NCBI RefSeq assembly: GCF_001613225.1
Contig: NZ_BDBY01000110.1
Location: forward strand, 1-64,000
Length of the DNA stretch: 64,000 nt
From: Nocardia pseudovaccinii NBRC 100343
GTDB taxonomy: Bacteria > Actinomycetota > Actinomycetes > Mycobacteriales > Mycobacteriaceae
Reading direction: 5' to 3'
Shown: one piece after another, positions 18,418 to 26,929 of the stretch
Numbering within the stretch: the first letter of the stretch is position 1
How the letters are laid out: every line of letters begins with the position of its first letter
Made by a program: the position numbers and the translations under genes
The notes under the pieces: model-generated
Told to the model about the DNA's origin: nothing
Database searches by the model: none
What the model saw: only the letters and a program-made list of their open reading frames with translations

Positions 18418-18855
18418 TCAGGCCTTCCCCGGCTCGACGAAGCCGTGATGGGTGATCTCGATGGTCTCCACAGCGACCTTCGGTGATTCGGCATTGAGCG
18501 AGGGACCGGTCCAGCGCACCGGCATCACACCGAGCAGACCCCACTGGGCGACCACGGTGCCGTCGGCGGTCATGGCCCGAATCTGGCCGGTCTTCGCGCG
18601 CACACCCGTCGCGACGCTGCCGAACCACGCGGCCACCTTCGCCGTATCCGGGGTGACCGGACGGCTCAGTTTGATGGTGGAGAACTTGATTCGAGTGGGC
18701 AGCTGCCAGACGTAACCGTTATTGCCGCCCTCCTCGCGCTGCTCCATCACCACCTCGCAGCCGAGGCCCTCGCAGCTGTTGAATGCGCCGAGGCTCATAT
18801 TGTCGATCGTCACGACGAAGCAGACGCTGACCGCGGGGTCGAGATCGGTTGGCAT
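18418..18855 (-). CDS. Second eCIS tube-type protein (Afp5-like adaptor)
   Basis: A 145-residue phage-tail tube (T4 gp19-like) protein: FVVTIDNMSLGAFNSCEGLG and the KFSTIKLSRPVTPD strand pair are typical. It is a distant paralogue of the main tube protein at 22118-22561. Its position immediately before the Afp7-like gene fits the Afp5 role as the specialised first tube layer on the hub. It ends two bases before the LysM gene starts. Confidence 0.88.
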   Translation of the reverse strand: MPTDLDPAVSVCFVVTIDNMSLGAFNSCEGLGCEVVMEQREEGGNNGYVWQLPTRIKFSTIKLSRPVTPDTAKVAAWFGSVATGVRAKTGQIRAMTADGTVVAQWGLLGVMPVRWTGPSLNAESPKVAVETIEITHHGFVEPGKA

Positions 18856-18873
18856 GGTGGTCTCCTCGGGTGA

Positions 18874-21510
18874 TCAGAGGGTGAGGTCGAGGGCCGTGCC
18901 CGCCCGTTCGCGATCGAGGCGCAGTTCGGCCTTGAGTTTGCGGACGATCGGGTCGTACAGGCGGGCGACGAGTGCGTCGATGTCGGTGGGGGAGGTGCCG
19001 GAGGGTATTGCGTTGGTATCTGTCGAGGTATTGCTCGGCTGATCAATGGGCGTGGGGTCGGAAACGACGGCGGGTTCTGTGGTTTTCGGTGGTTCGGGAG
19101 GGCTGCTCTGCGCGGGCGTGTCGGCGACATCCGGGGTCGGTGTCGGCGCTGCCACAGTTCGTTGTAGGGGCATCGGGGACCACACAGGCTGGATCGCGCG
19201 GTTGGCGGTGTGTGCAGGGTCTGGCGCGGATGCGGTTCTGGTGTCCGACGGAGTGGATCCAGTCGAGATGCCGAAGTCGAAGACGCGCTGAAGGGTTGGC
19301 GGGGCGAGGAGGTCTGGAGAGCCTGCGAGTGGGCGAGCAAGTGTGGCGGTGGTGGGGCGTGCGTGCGTCGCGGGTTGGCGCTGCGCAGTGATTGTCGTCC
19401 GGGGTGCGGAATGCGCCGGTGCAACTGGCTGCCAGCCCGCTGAGCGTTGCAACATCGTGGGTAGCGCCAGCGTGCCGACTGTCCTCACTACTGGGGTTGC
19501 GCTGGCCGATGATTCGGTGGACCCAGGGTCTGGTGCATGGTTGGTCAAAGCGGATGTGGCCGGGTTTGGCGAGTTCGTATCGAACTTCACAGCGTCGCCG
19601 AAGTATTCGGGTGTCGGCTCGGACGTCGCGCGCTGCACCGTGGTCGAGGCTCGGGGCGGATGTGGAGCTGCCGGGAGGTCCGTAACTTCAGGTCGAGTTC
19701 GGAGTTGCAGGGTGCGCGTCGCGAGTACTGGAGCAACGATGTCAGGCGACGCTAGGGGCGTAAATGCCGGGAGTGCAGCCGATTCGGAGTTCGAGGTGTG
19801 GCTCGCCGATGAGTCCGCCATGAAGTCGGGCTCATGCGGTGGCGCGGTCCATTGGGCTGACTCGGATTCGGTTCCGGGGCGCGGCGTGGTATCGGGAGAT
19901 ATCGCAGGTACAGGCAGCGGGCCGTCGACGGAGGTCGCTGTGTCGATCGCTCCGATGGTCGGCGCTGTTCGGCCGGAGATCGGCACCAGTTCTTCAGAGA
20001 TCGGCGTCGGTTGCTGGGAGCCGGGATTCAGCTGCTCAGGGGTGCGCATTGGCTGCTCGGGGGCGGGTATCAGTTGCCCAGAGTTCGTCACCAGGTGGCC
20101 GGAGGTGGGCACTGGCTGCTCGAAGGTGGGTATCAGCTTCCTGGAGATCGGCATCGGCCGCTCGGCGGTCGCGGAGGTGGGCGTCGGCTGCCCAGAGGTG
20201 GGTGTCGGCTGTTCGGAGTTCGGTACGGGCTGTAGGGAGGTGGGTGTCGGCTGTTCGGAGTTCGGTACGGGCTGTTCGGAGGTGGGTGTCGGCTGTGCGG
20301 AGGTCGGTACGGGCTGTTCGGAGGCGGGTGTTGGCCGCTCCGAGGTCGGCATCGGCTGCCCGGAGGTCGGTACTGGTTGCCTGGAGGTCTGCACGGACCG
20401 CTGAAAGGTCGGCATCGAGCGCTCAGGTATCGATGCTGATTTCCCAGAAGTATCTGGAGCCCAACGGATTTCGGGGTAATTGTTGTACGATCCCGCGCGC
20501 TGAGGGGGCAAAGTCGCGCTCGCGCCCATCGCCTGGTGCGTCGGCGGTGAGACCGGTTCTGTTCGTGCGTCGGCCGATCGTTCGACCGCGCGACGGATCA
20601 CGTCGTGTGTGCCGCCGACGTAGCTCCGCTGAATGCCGGGCGGTTCGGCAGACTGCGGGTATGCGGGTCCCGAATCGCCTTCGCCAGCGGACCGTTGAAC
20701 GAACGGCGTCGAATGCGCAGGGTCGTTGGTCTCCGGCAGGGGAGCGCCGAGCCCGTACCGCCGTGAACGCAGGGGCGAGATCGAGCGCTGTACCGGCACC
20801 GTCGAATCGGGATGCGTCGGTACGGGTTCGGACGATGTATCGACCGCCGCGGTGGGGACATCTACTGGGCTCTCCGGCTCGTCACCCACCGAGCTCAATG
20901 GCTCAGCCGATTCCGAATCATACTGCGCGACTGAAGAATCGATCGTCGATGAGGAGTCCTGCGGAAGTGGCGCTATTGACTCTGGTGTCGACGATGGCGG
21001 AATCGTCACGGTCGGCACCGGACGAATCTCCGGTTCGAAAACGCGCCTGGCCGACACGAACTCGTTCCCAGGCTGTTCGAGTCGGGCGAGGACCACCGGA
21101 CCTGCCGAGCCCACTGGACCTCCGGAGCCCAACGGACCTGCCCAGCTCACTGGGCCAGCGGACCCCGCCGGTACCGCGAACTCGCGCAGCATCACCGCTG
21201 GCTGGTGCTCACTCGCCACATCGGACCCATCCGAGTGTCGCTGCACAGCAACCGGATTGCGATCGAGCCCACCCGCGAACCCAGACGGCGCCTCGGCATC
21301 GACGGCATGCATCACCGGCCCCCGAAAGGACGGATCCCGATGCGAGACCAGCCCATCCGCGAACCGCACCGGACCACTGATCAGCGATGGCGTTGCAACA
21401 GTCCGCTGCACCGGCAGCATCGCGGGCCAATCACGAACCCGCACAGCAGGTTCCGTCGCACGCACCGACTCGGTGCCCCGCCACGGAAACAGCCGTTCCA
21501 ACCACCCCAT
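18874..21510 (-). CDS. Giant disordered QR-motif eCIS protein with heptad repeats
   Basis: The 878-residue protein lies inside the eCIS operon. It is almost entirely low-complexity (Pro, Ser, Thr, Ala) and carries about a dozen short hydrophobic-Gln-Arg motifs (PVQRT, VQRHS, FVQRS, TLQRV, PLQRT). The centre has a tandem Pro-rich heptad array of the type QPxPTSE. The last about 35 residues (DIDALVARLYDPIVRKLKAEL and a short basic tail) form the only clear helix and resemble the conserved C-terminal tail of actinobacterial eCIS proteins at this locus position. The N-terminus (MGWLERLFPW) could bind membrane or a partner. The gene position is secure but the function is not. A scaffold or cargo-loading role is my guess. 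Confidence 0.7.
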   Translation of the reverse strand: MGWLERLFPWRGTESVRATEPAVRVRDWPAMLPVQRTVATPSLISGPVRFADGLVSHRDPSFRGPVMHAVDAEAPSGFAGGLDRNPVAVQRHSDGSDVASEHQPAVMLREFAVPAGSAGPVSWAGPLGSGGPVGSAGPVVLARLEQPGNEFVSARRVFEPEIRPVPTVTIPPSSTPESIAPLPQDSSSTIDSSVAQYDSESAEPLSSVGDEPESPVDVPTAAVDTSSEPVPTHPDSTVPVQRSISPLRSRRYGLGAPLPETNDPAHSTPFVQRSAGEGDSGPAYPQSAEPPGIQRSYVGGTHDVIRRAVERSADARTEPVSPPTHQAMGASATLPPQRAGSYNNYPEIRWAPDTSGKSASIPERSMPTFQRSVQTSRQPVPTSGQPMPTSERPTPASEQPVPTSAQPTPTSEQPVPNSEQPTPTSLQPVPNSEQPTPTSGQPTPTSATAERPMPISRKLIPTFEQPVPTSGHLVTNSGQLIPAPEQPMRTPEQLNPGSQQPTPISEELVPISGRTAPTIGAIDTATSVDGPLPVPAISPDTTPRPGTESESAQWTAPPHEPDFMADSSASHTSNSESAALPAFTPLASPDIVAPVLATRTLQLRTRPEVTDLPAAPHPPRASTTVQRATSEPTPEYFGDAVKFDTNSPNPATSALTNHAPDPGSTESSASATPVVRTVGTLALPTMLQRSAGWQPVAPAHSAPRTTITAQRQPATHARPTTATLARPLAGSPDLLAPPTLQRVFDFGISTGSTPSDTRTASAPDPAHTANRAIQPVWSPMPLQRTVAAPTPTPDVADTPAQSSPPEPPKTTEPAVVSDPTPIDQPSNTSTDTNAIPSGTSPTDIDALVARLYDPIVRKLKAELRLDRERAGTALDLTL
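19991..20410 (-). repeat. Tandem 21/42-bp coding repeats (Pro-rich heptads)
   Basis: The DNA repeats in 21-base units, with near-identical 42-base doublets between about 20200 and 20330 (GGTGGGTGTCGGCTGTTCGG recurs). Each unit encodes one heptad such as EQPTPTS or EQPVPNS. The frame is kept throughout, so the array is a coding minisatellite inside the QR-motif protein and not a CRISPR array. Confidence 0.85.
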
Positions 21511-21516
21511 CGCTGA

Positions 21517-21723
21517 TCACCTCCCTCGGGCTCTGGTATTGATGCGGTCGATCTCATCGGCGAAGCGCCGCCGATCCGGATGCTCCAGGTCGAGGATTTC
21601 GGCGAGCGGCCAATGGAAGTGGTAGGCGACGTACGAGATCTCCTGGAGCAACGAATCGACCCCGTACGTCGTTATTCCCCCACGCGGCTGCCCGCGAGGT
21701 CGATGGTGAATTCGTGCGCGCAC
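21517..21723 (-). CDS. Small eCIS-locus protein (DUF6760-like)
   Basis: The convincing part is about 50 residues long: LLQEISYVAYHFHWPLAEIL, then LEHPDRRRFADEIDRIN. This resembles a small protein found between tail assembly and later genes in actinobacterial eCIS loci. The only standard start giving the whole domain is GTG 21723, which lies 52 bases inside the preceding gene. The first 20 residues (MRARIHHRPRGQPRGG) look antisense-like, so the true start may be a rare codon near 21670. It may be an assembly helper. Confidence 0.65.
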   Translation of the reverse strand: MRARIHHRPRGQPRGGITTYGVDSLLQEISYVAYHFHWPLAEILDLEHPDRRRFADEIDRINTRARGR

Positions 21724-22118
21724 TCCGGGCAGGTGACCCCGGCCCTGCTGTGTCCCTCGGCATTGATCCGCTGGTACAGATCCTGCAGAAAGGCCAGGTC
21801 GGATGCGAACAGATCCTCGACGATGCCCGCGTGGATATCGATGAGGGTGCCCAGTCGGGTGATCACCCGGGCGATCAGCACGACCGACAGATACGCCGGA
21901 TTCTCCCGGACGCGATCGTCGCGCAGGGGCACCAATTCGTCACGCGCGGTGGCCAATCGCATGGTGCCGCTGCGGTGCACAGTTCCCGACGCGTCGAGAT
22001 AGCCGCGCGGCAGCACGAACGGAAACTCCGTCCGCATTACCGGCTCCGGCGTCGGCTCGACCCGCGTATCCACCGCTACCGCGCCGAGTCGGTCGATCCC
22101 ACTGTGCACGCGGCGCAT
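21672..22118 (-). CDS. eCIS phage tail assembly-like protein
   Basis: ATG 22118 overlaps the tube gene stop (TAATG), so translation is coupled. The 148-residue protein contains EFPFVLPRGYLDASGTVHRS and a helical middle. A CPECAHEF motif near the C-terminus gives only one CxxC pair, possibly half of a zinc site. Similar small proteins follow the tube gene in many actinobacterial eCIS operons, and a role in tail assembly is inferred from that position. A later ATG (MRTEFPF) is possible. Confidence 0.75.
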   Translation of the reverse strand: MRRVHSGIDRLGAVAVDTRVEPTPEPVMRTEFPFVLPRGYLDASGTVHRSGTMRLATARDELVPLRDDRVRENPAYLSVVLIARVITRLGTLIDIHAGIVEDLFASDLAFLQDLYQRINAEGHSRAGVTCPECAHEFTIDLAGSRVGE

Positions 22119-22561
22119 TACTCGACCTCGAGGTTTTCGTAGGTGATGACCAATTTCTCGGTGAGCACGCTGGTGTCGCCCGCCTTCAAGGAACCGATTT
22201 CCAGCGACTTCGGCCAGGCATTCGTCAGCTTGTAGCGCTTCATCGCTTGACCCTCGTAGTCGTAAACGATGATGGCCCCGCCCTTGCGCGCCGCGCCCAT
22301 CTTGCCGAATCGCGAATCCTTGACCCACTTTTCGAAGCTGTTGTCACCGGTGAGACCGCGGGTCAGGGTGACCTCGCCCGCCTTGTATCGGCCGGGCAGC
22401 TTCTTGATGACGTACTTGCCATCGGCGGTGTTCTGCTTGAGTTCGATGACGTCCTGTTCGAGCTTGAGGCCCGACACTTCCGAAATTTGTTTGATCACAA
22501 CACCGTCGATCTCCAAACCGAAGGAATGGCCGACCGACGTGTCGAGGTCTGGGAGCGCCAT
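22118..22561 (-). CDS. eCIS inner tube protein (Afp1-like)
   Basis: A 147-residue T4 gp19-like tube protein: HSFGLEIDGVVIKQISEVSG at the start and VTLTRGLTGDNSFEKWVKD in the middle are classic. It should polymerise as hexameric rings inside the sheath and form the injected tube. It follows the sheath gene by 21 bases and is coupled to the next gene through TAATG. A mirror-image plus-strand frame over this and the sheath gene is an artefact. Confidence 0.94.
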   Translation of the reverse strand: MALPDLDTSVGHSFGLEIDGVVIKQISEVSGLKLEQDVIELKQNTADGKYVIKKLPGRYKAGEVTLTRGLTGDNSFEKWVKDSRFGKMGAARKGGAIIVYDYEGQAMKRYKLTNAWPKSLEIGSLKAGDTSVLTEKLVITYENLEVE

Positions 22562-22582
22562 GATGTCCTACTTTCTGTGTGG

Positions 22583-24124
22583 TCATTCGTTGACGAGGCT
22601 GGTGCCGCCGGAGATCTGGGCGAGGCGGAAGACCACGAATTCGGCGGGTTTGACCGGGGCGACACCGATTTCGCAGACCACCTGGCCGACATCGATCGCC
22701 TCGGCCGGATTGGTTTCGCGGTCGCATTTGACGTAGAACGCCTCGTCGGGGGTGAGACCGAACAGTGCGCCCTTACGCCATTCGTTCACCAGGAAGGCAC
22801 TGATCGTGCGCCGGATGCGCGCCCACAGCGCGTCGTCATTGGGTTCGAACACCACCCACTGGGTGCCGTTCAGGATGGATTCCTCCATGTAGTTGAACAG
22901 CCGCCGGACATTCAGGTACCGCCAGGCCGGATCCGAGGACAGCGTGCGCGCACCCCACACCCGGATTCCGCGCCCCGGGAAAGTGCGAATGCAGTTGACG
23001 CCCAATGGATTCAGCAGATCGTGCTCAGGTTTGGTCAGCTGCACCCCGAGGGTGAGCGCACCGCGGACAACCTCGTTGGCCGGAGCCTTGTGCACACCAC
23101 GCGACTCGTCATTGCGCGCCCAGATTCCGGCGATATGACCGCTTGGCGGGACAAAGCGCCCGGTGCCCGCGGCCGGATCGAACACCTTGATCCACGGGTA
23201 ATACAGAGCCGCGTATTTCGAGTCGTACCCGGCCTTTTCGACCCGCCACTCCTTCACCTGCTGCGGACCGAGTGCAGGCGGCGGATCCAGGATCGCCACC
23301 CGATCACCCATCAATTCGCAGTGCGCGATCATCGCGAGCTGCACAGCCTGCACCGATTCGAGATCGATCGCACCCCGCTCGTAGGCGCTCATGAGATCGG
23401 GCACCGCGACCATCGTCACCTCATCGATCGCCTCCAGCCCGGAGAAGCCGGTGCGATCGGCGACATCACCGACGTAATCCTCGGCGCACACGCGGTCCGG
23501 CGTCGGCTTCGGTGCGGGCGGCACGGCGAGGGTCACGCTGCCGAAGTCCGGACGGGCGAGTGCGCCACCGGAACTCAGCTCCTCGATGGAAATGAGCTTC
23601 GACTGTGCCCGCACGGCCGTCACCACATTGTCCTTACCGCGTTTGGTGGTGACCGGCCCGATCGTTTCCTCCACCTTCGGGCCCCGCTTGACGATGATCG
23701 TGAACTGATCCTCCGGCGCACCGTCACCCGCCGCGGCAACCTCGACGGTGATATCGGGCTTCACATTGCCCGGGTCCAGCGCCGCAACCCGATACCCGCC
23801 CAGCACCGCCTGACGCGTACCGGCGGGGAGTTCCTTATCCCCCTTCCCATTCCCATTGCCGTCCACGCCGACCCGGATCACATAGCAGGCGCCACCGCCA
23901 TTGCCGAAAAACCCGTACACCGCATGCGCCAGATAGCTCCCATCGACGAAATCGCCGAACTGCTGACTGAACTGGCTCCAATTGGTGATGAGCGTCGGCT
24001 CGTCGAACGGCCCACGCTCGGCGAACCCGACGAAGGCCGCCACCGCCGTACCGACACCCTCGATCGGTCGCGACCCGGCCTCCACCTCCTCGACATACAC
24101 GCCAGGCGACAGATAGGTGGGCAT
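22583..24124 (-). CDS. eCIS contractile sheath protein (Afp2-4-like)
   Basis: The 513-residue protein begins MPTYLSPGVYVEEVEAGSRP, the diagnostic start of contractile tail sheath proteins. It ends with the conserved C-terminal domain (NVRRLFNYMEESILNGTQW, then LINE-like strands and CEIGVAPVKPAEFVVF). It forms the outer contracting helix. It is the first gene of arm A, with GAGGAGG before the ATG. Only one sheath gene is present, as in Streptomyces-type systems; Afp has three. Confidence 0.96.
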   Translation of the reverse strand: MPTYLSPGVYVEEVEAGSRPIEGVGTAVAAFVGFAERGPFDEPTLITNWSQFSQQFGDFVDGSYLAHAVYGFFGNGGGACYVIRVGVDGNGNGKGDKELPAGTRQAVLGGYRVAALDPGNVKPDITVEVAAAGDGAPEDQFTIIVKRGPKVEETIGPVTTKRGKDNVVTAVRAQSKLISIEELSSGGALARPDFGSVTLAVPPAPKPTPDRVCAEDYVGDVADRTGFSGLEAIDEVTMVAVPDLMSAYERGAIDLESVQAVQLAMIAHCELMGDRVAILDPPPALGPQQVKEWRVEKAGYDSKYAALYYPWIKVFDPAAGTGRFVPPSGHIAGIWARNDESRGVHKAPANEVVRGALTLGVQLTKPEHDLLNPLGVNCIRTFPGRGIRVWGARTLSSDPAWRYLNVRRLFNYMEESILNGTQWVVFEPNDDALWARIRRTISAFLVNEWRKGALFGLTPDEAFYVKCDRETNPAEAIDVGQVVCEIGVAPVKPAEFVVFRLAQISGGTSLVNE

Positions 24125-24141
24125 TGGGCCTCCTCATTCCG

Positions 24142-24160
24142 AGGTGAACTGTTCCCACCT
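24142..24160 (-). promoter_or_regulatory. Imperfect palindrome in the leader of eCIS arm A
   Basis: On the minus strand AGGTG-GG-AAC pairs with GTT-CACCT around a single base, just upstream of the sheath gene's ribosome site. It could be an operator or an mRNA hairpin limiting sheath translation. I see no convincing -35/-10 pair in the 250 bases upstream. Confidence 0.3.
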
Positions 24161-24375
24161 AGCGTCGTACGACCGCGGTCCTCGCAGTACGCCCGCGCGG
24201 CGAGCCGATGGGGAACGTCGAGCTGCCCCATCGTGCAGTCGGACGCGGAGGCTCGAACTCGAGCGATGTCCAATCGGTTTGCTAGTGGTCAGGTATCTCT
24301 CCCCGCTGGCGGCCAGCAGATATAACACGTTGGCGGACAGTGGGTTTCCCCATGCCGGGCGTCAGGTGGGGATGG

Positions 24376-24831
24376 TCAGTTGGTGTGGGTGGTGGGGGTC
24401 TGTTCGATGAGGGTGGCGGTGGCGCGGTCGAGGAATTCGCAGAACTGCTTGTGCTCGTCGGGGGTGAATCGGTCGGTGAGGGCGCGTTCGAGCACGATGA
24501 CTTCCTGGTAGGCACGGTTGAGCAAGTCGTGGCCTGTGGGAGTGAGGGTGGCGATCATGACCTTGGCGTGCACGGGCGACGGCTTGCGGTCGATGAGTTC
24601 TTTGTTCTGCATGCCGGTCAGGACGGTGGCCATGCTCTGCTGGGTGACTCCGCATGCGCGGGCAAGCTGAGCACCTGACATGGCGTCGTCGCGGAACAGG
24701 GTCAGCAGCACCGTGTATTGGGTCATGGTCAGCCCGTAGCCGCGCAGCACGGCCTCGTGGTGGGCCATGAGCGCCTGCTCGGCCCGGCGGATGCGGGTGC
24801 ACACATATTCCTCGACTGGCACGTCAGCCAT
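24376..24831 (-). CDS. MarR-family transcriptional regulator
   Basis: The 151-residue protein has the MarR winged helix: GLTMTQYTVLLTLFRDDAMS, SGAQLARACGVTQQSMATVL (recognition helix) and the wing KPSPVHAKVMIATLTPTG. Long helices at both ends form the dimer. It is divergent from a quinone-oxidoreductase-like gene, with nested inverted repeats in the shared intergenic region. It most likely represses itself and that gene and is released by a phenolic or oxidant ligand. Confidence 0.92.
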   Translation of the reverse strand: MADVPVEEYVCTRIRRAEQALMAHHEAVLRGYGLTMTQYTVLLTLFRDDAMSGAQLARACGVTQQSMATVLTGMQNKELIDRKPSPVHAKVMIATLTPTGHDLLNRAYQEVIVLERALTDRFTPDEHKQFCEFLDRATATLIEQTPTTHTN

Positions 24832-24846
24832 GTCACAACTCCCTCA

Positions 24847-24903
24847 GTTGACTCAATTAGCTGATACTGCTTAAGTTCCTGAGTATCAGGATACTGAGTC
24901 AAC
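24847..24903. promoter_or_regulatory. Nested palindromes, probable MarR operator
   Basis: GTTGACTCA (24847-24855) is the exact inverse of TGAGTCAAC (24895-24903). Inside it, CTGATACT (24861-24868) mirrors AGTATCAG (24882-24889), and AGTATC-AG-GATACT (24882-24895) is a 14-bp palindrome. The elements cover the expected transcript start of the oxidoreductase gene. Confidence 0.65.
24849..24877 (+). promoter_or_regulatory. SigA-like promoter for the oxidoreductase gene
   Basis: TTGACT (24849-24854), a 17-base spacer and TAAGTT (24872-24877). A second TTGACT faces the other way at 24902-24897 and may serve the marR gene, though no good -10 follows it. Confidence 0.5.
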
Positions 24904-24920
24904 ACAGAAAGTTGTATGTG

Positions 24921-25868
24921 ATGAAGGCTGTAGTGCTGGACACCGATGATCAGTTCCGGATCTCGGAGATGACCGAGCCCGTGGCCGGGCCGGGCGAGGT
25001 CGTGATCCGGGTCGGCTATGCGGGGGTGCAGTACGGTGACGTGCTGGTGCGCGGCGGGCACTTCCCGATCCCGCGCCCGTTCGTGCCGGGCTTCGAAGCT
25101 GCCGGAGAGATCATCGCGGTGGGCGAGGGCGTGGACAAAGCCCGGATCGGTGAGCAGGTCGTCGCGCTGATCGGTGGCGGCGCCTACGCCGAGATCGTGA
25201 CCGCGCCGACAGTGCTGGCGATCAATGCGTCGGGCGTGGACCAGCGGAGGGCGGCGGGGTTCGGGTGGGTGACGCCGACCGCCTACGACCTGGTCCACAC
25301 CGTCGGCGGGGTCCGTGGCGGGGACAGTGTGCTGATCCATGCCGCGGCCGGGGGTGTCGGGTCGCTGGCCGGGCAGTTCGCCGCCGCGGCCGGCGCGCAG
25401 CGGATCGTCGGGGTGGTCGGTAACCCCGGTCAGGTCGAGTACGCGCGCCGGTTCGGCTACCACGAGGTATTGACGCGAGATCAGTTCCCCGAGGTTTTGG
25501 GTGAGGAGACCTTCGATGTGATCCTGGACCCGATCGGCGGGCCCACCCGGATCGCGAGCCTGGCCCGGCTGGCGGCGCACGGCCGGATCGTGGTCTACGG
25601 CAACATCGCTACCTTCGAACCGGTCACGGTGTCGGCCAACGACCTTCTGATGCGCGGCCAGTCCCTGCTGACCTACAACAGCAACCTGGCCAGCCAGACC
25701 CACCCGCAGCGGCTCGCCGACAGCGCCGCTCGCGCCATGGCCCTGGTCGCAGACGGGTCGGTGCGCATTGATATCACCGCCGAATACACCCTCGCCGACG
25801 TCGAGACCGCGATCACGAACCTGGCGAGCGGCGTCACCCACGGCAAGAGCATCGTCCACATCGGATGA
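24921..25868 (+). CDS. Zinc-independent quinone oxidoreductase-like MDR enzyme
   Basis: ATG 24921 (MKAVVLDTDDQF) is the likely start; the ribosome site is weak. The 315-residue medium-chain dehydrogenase/reductase has the GroES-like N-terminal domain (VRVGYAGVQYGDVLVRGG) and a Rossmann domain with the NADP motif AAAGGVGSLAGQFA. It lacks the catalytic zinc cysteines. It therefore belongs with NADPH:quinone reductases or enoyl reductases. It is controlled by the adjacent MarR protein and palindromic operator, suggesting a detoxification role against quinones or phenolics. Confidence 0.88.
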   Translation: MKAVVLDTDDQFRISEMTEPVAGPGEVVIRVGYAGVQYGDVLVRGGHFPIPRPFVPGFEAAGEIIAVGEGVDKARIGEQVVALIGGGAYAEIVTAPTVLAINASGVDQRRAAGFGWVTPTAYDLVHTVGGVRGGDSVLIHAAAGGVGSLAGQFAAAAGAQRIVGVVGNPGQVEYARRFGYHEVLTRDQFPEVLGEETFDVILDPIGGPTRIASLARLAAHGRIVVYGNIATFEPVTVSANDLLMRGQSLLTYNSNLASQTHPQRLADSAARAMALVADGSVRIDITAEYTLADVETAITNLASGVTHGKSIVHIG

Positions 25869-25905
25869 CCCATCGTCGGCGATCCGGCGCATGACACCTC
25901 CTCAC

Positions 25906-26211
25906 ATGTCCTGCGCCGGATCGGCGACCGTGCTGGCAGCGATGGCGCCTGCGTCGGCCACCGCTGCCGTCGGCGCGGGCATGACTGGCACCCAGGCCCC
26001 GCCAGGCGGGGCTTCCGCAACCCCATCGCCGGGAAATCTGCTGACCGCCACTGTGTTCCACGAACTGGCCGCCGCCGGGGAGGACCCCCTGGCCGCTAAC
26101 ACGGTTTCGCCCGTCTTCGGCGTCGGTGATGCGTCAGTGACGTCGCTGCTGTCGTCAGATCTGTCGTCTGCTGTGTGTGGCGTACCACACACCATTGAAT
26201 TCGACGCCTAA
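25906..26211 (+). CDS. Possible small exported Ala-rich peptide
   Basis: A 101-codon frame with high GC third positions fills most of the 25869-26261 gap. It starts ATG 25906 (or 25891) and reads MSCAGSATVLAAMAPASATA, a weak signal-like stretch, then Pro/Gly/Ala-rich residues. There is no ribosome site, no basic N-region and a competing frame on the other strand. I list it only as possible. Nothing else is visible in that gap. Confidence 0.3.
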   Translation: MSCAGSATVLAAMAPASATAAVGAGMTGTQAPPGGASATPSPGNLLTATVFHELAAAGEDPLAANTVSPVFGVGDASVTSLLSSDLSSAVCGVPHTIEFDA

Positions 26212-26261
26212 GGTCTGACTCGGTCCGCCCATCAGGGGCAGTTGAGTGGAGGGTTCGAAGA

Positions 26262-26870
26262 ATGAAGTTCGAGAAGATCACTGCTGCCGTTTTCATGGCC
26301 ATCTCGGCCGTGGGTATCACTGCGGCAACCGCCCATGCAGAGCCGACCGTGACGGAGCAGCCGACTGCGGGGGACACGACTTCCGGTGTGGATCATGGAA
26401 TCAACTACCGGATCACCGTTTCGCCGGTCGACAGGGTCGTTATCGCCACCGTCGAGAATGGCAAGTTCGAGATCGCGCAGAACGGTGCGGTGGTGCTCGA
26501 GTCCGGCGACGGAGCGGCGGTGACCGAAGTGCCGCAGTGGTACGCCGTCGATGGGCGTTCAATCGCGATTGCGCAGCACATCGGTGCGGACGGCCGCACC
26601 CTGACGCTGAAACCGACCCCGACGGCAGAAGATATTGCGCAACTGCATGACATCAGCTCCTACGACCGGCTCAAGGAGCAGATCAACAAAAACCTGCCTG
26701 GCGTCGTCGGCGGTGCCATCGTAGGCGGCCTCCTCGGAGCGTGCCTGCCCCTGATATGGGGGATCAGCATCCCCGTAGGTGCGCTGATCGGTGGAACCGT
26801 CGGCGGATACGTCATGGGCGGCCCGGAGTTCATCGAAGCCGTACAAGCGCTCGCCACCGGCCAGCCGTGA
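26262..26870 (+). CDS. Secreted/membrane-active protein with glycine-zipper hairpin
   Basis: The 202-residue protein has a clear signal peptide (MKFEKITAAVFMAISAVGIT, cleavage after AHA at about residue 26). A beta-rich central domain of about 100 residues follows. Near the C-terminus is a hydrophobic Gly-rich hairpin (VVGGAIVGGLLGACLPLIWG, then VGALIGGTVGGYVMG). Such proteins are common in Nocardia and Rhodococcus and remain uncharacterised. The hairpin could insert in a membrane. It stands alone, with its own ribosome site (GAGGG). Confidence 0.8.
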   Translation: MKFEKITAAVFMAISAVGITAATAHAEPTVTEQPTAGDTTSGVDHGINYRITVSPVDRVVIATVENGKFEIAQNGAVVLESGDGAAVTEVPQWYAVDGRSIAIAQHIGADGRTLTLKPTPTAEDIAQLHDISSYDRLKEQINKNLPGVVGGAIVGGLLGACLPLIWGISIPVGALIGGTVGGYVMGGPEFIEAVQALATGQP

Positions 26871-26929
26871 TCACGGGCTAATGCAATAGCCTGATGCGAG
26901 ATCCCCTTCCGGATCGGGCCTTTCGTACC

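Noticed and set aside
19991-20410. Regular repeats that could suggest a CRISPR array
   Set aside because: Units are 21/42 bp without spacers, keep a reading frame and encode Pro-rich heptads of the eCIS protein; no cas gene is near.
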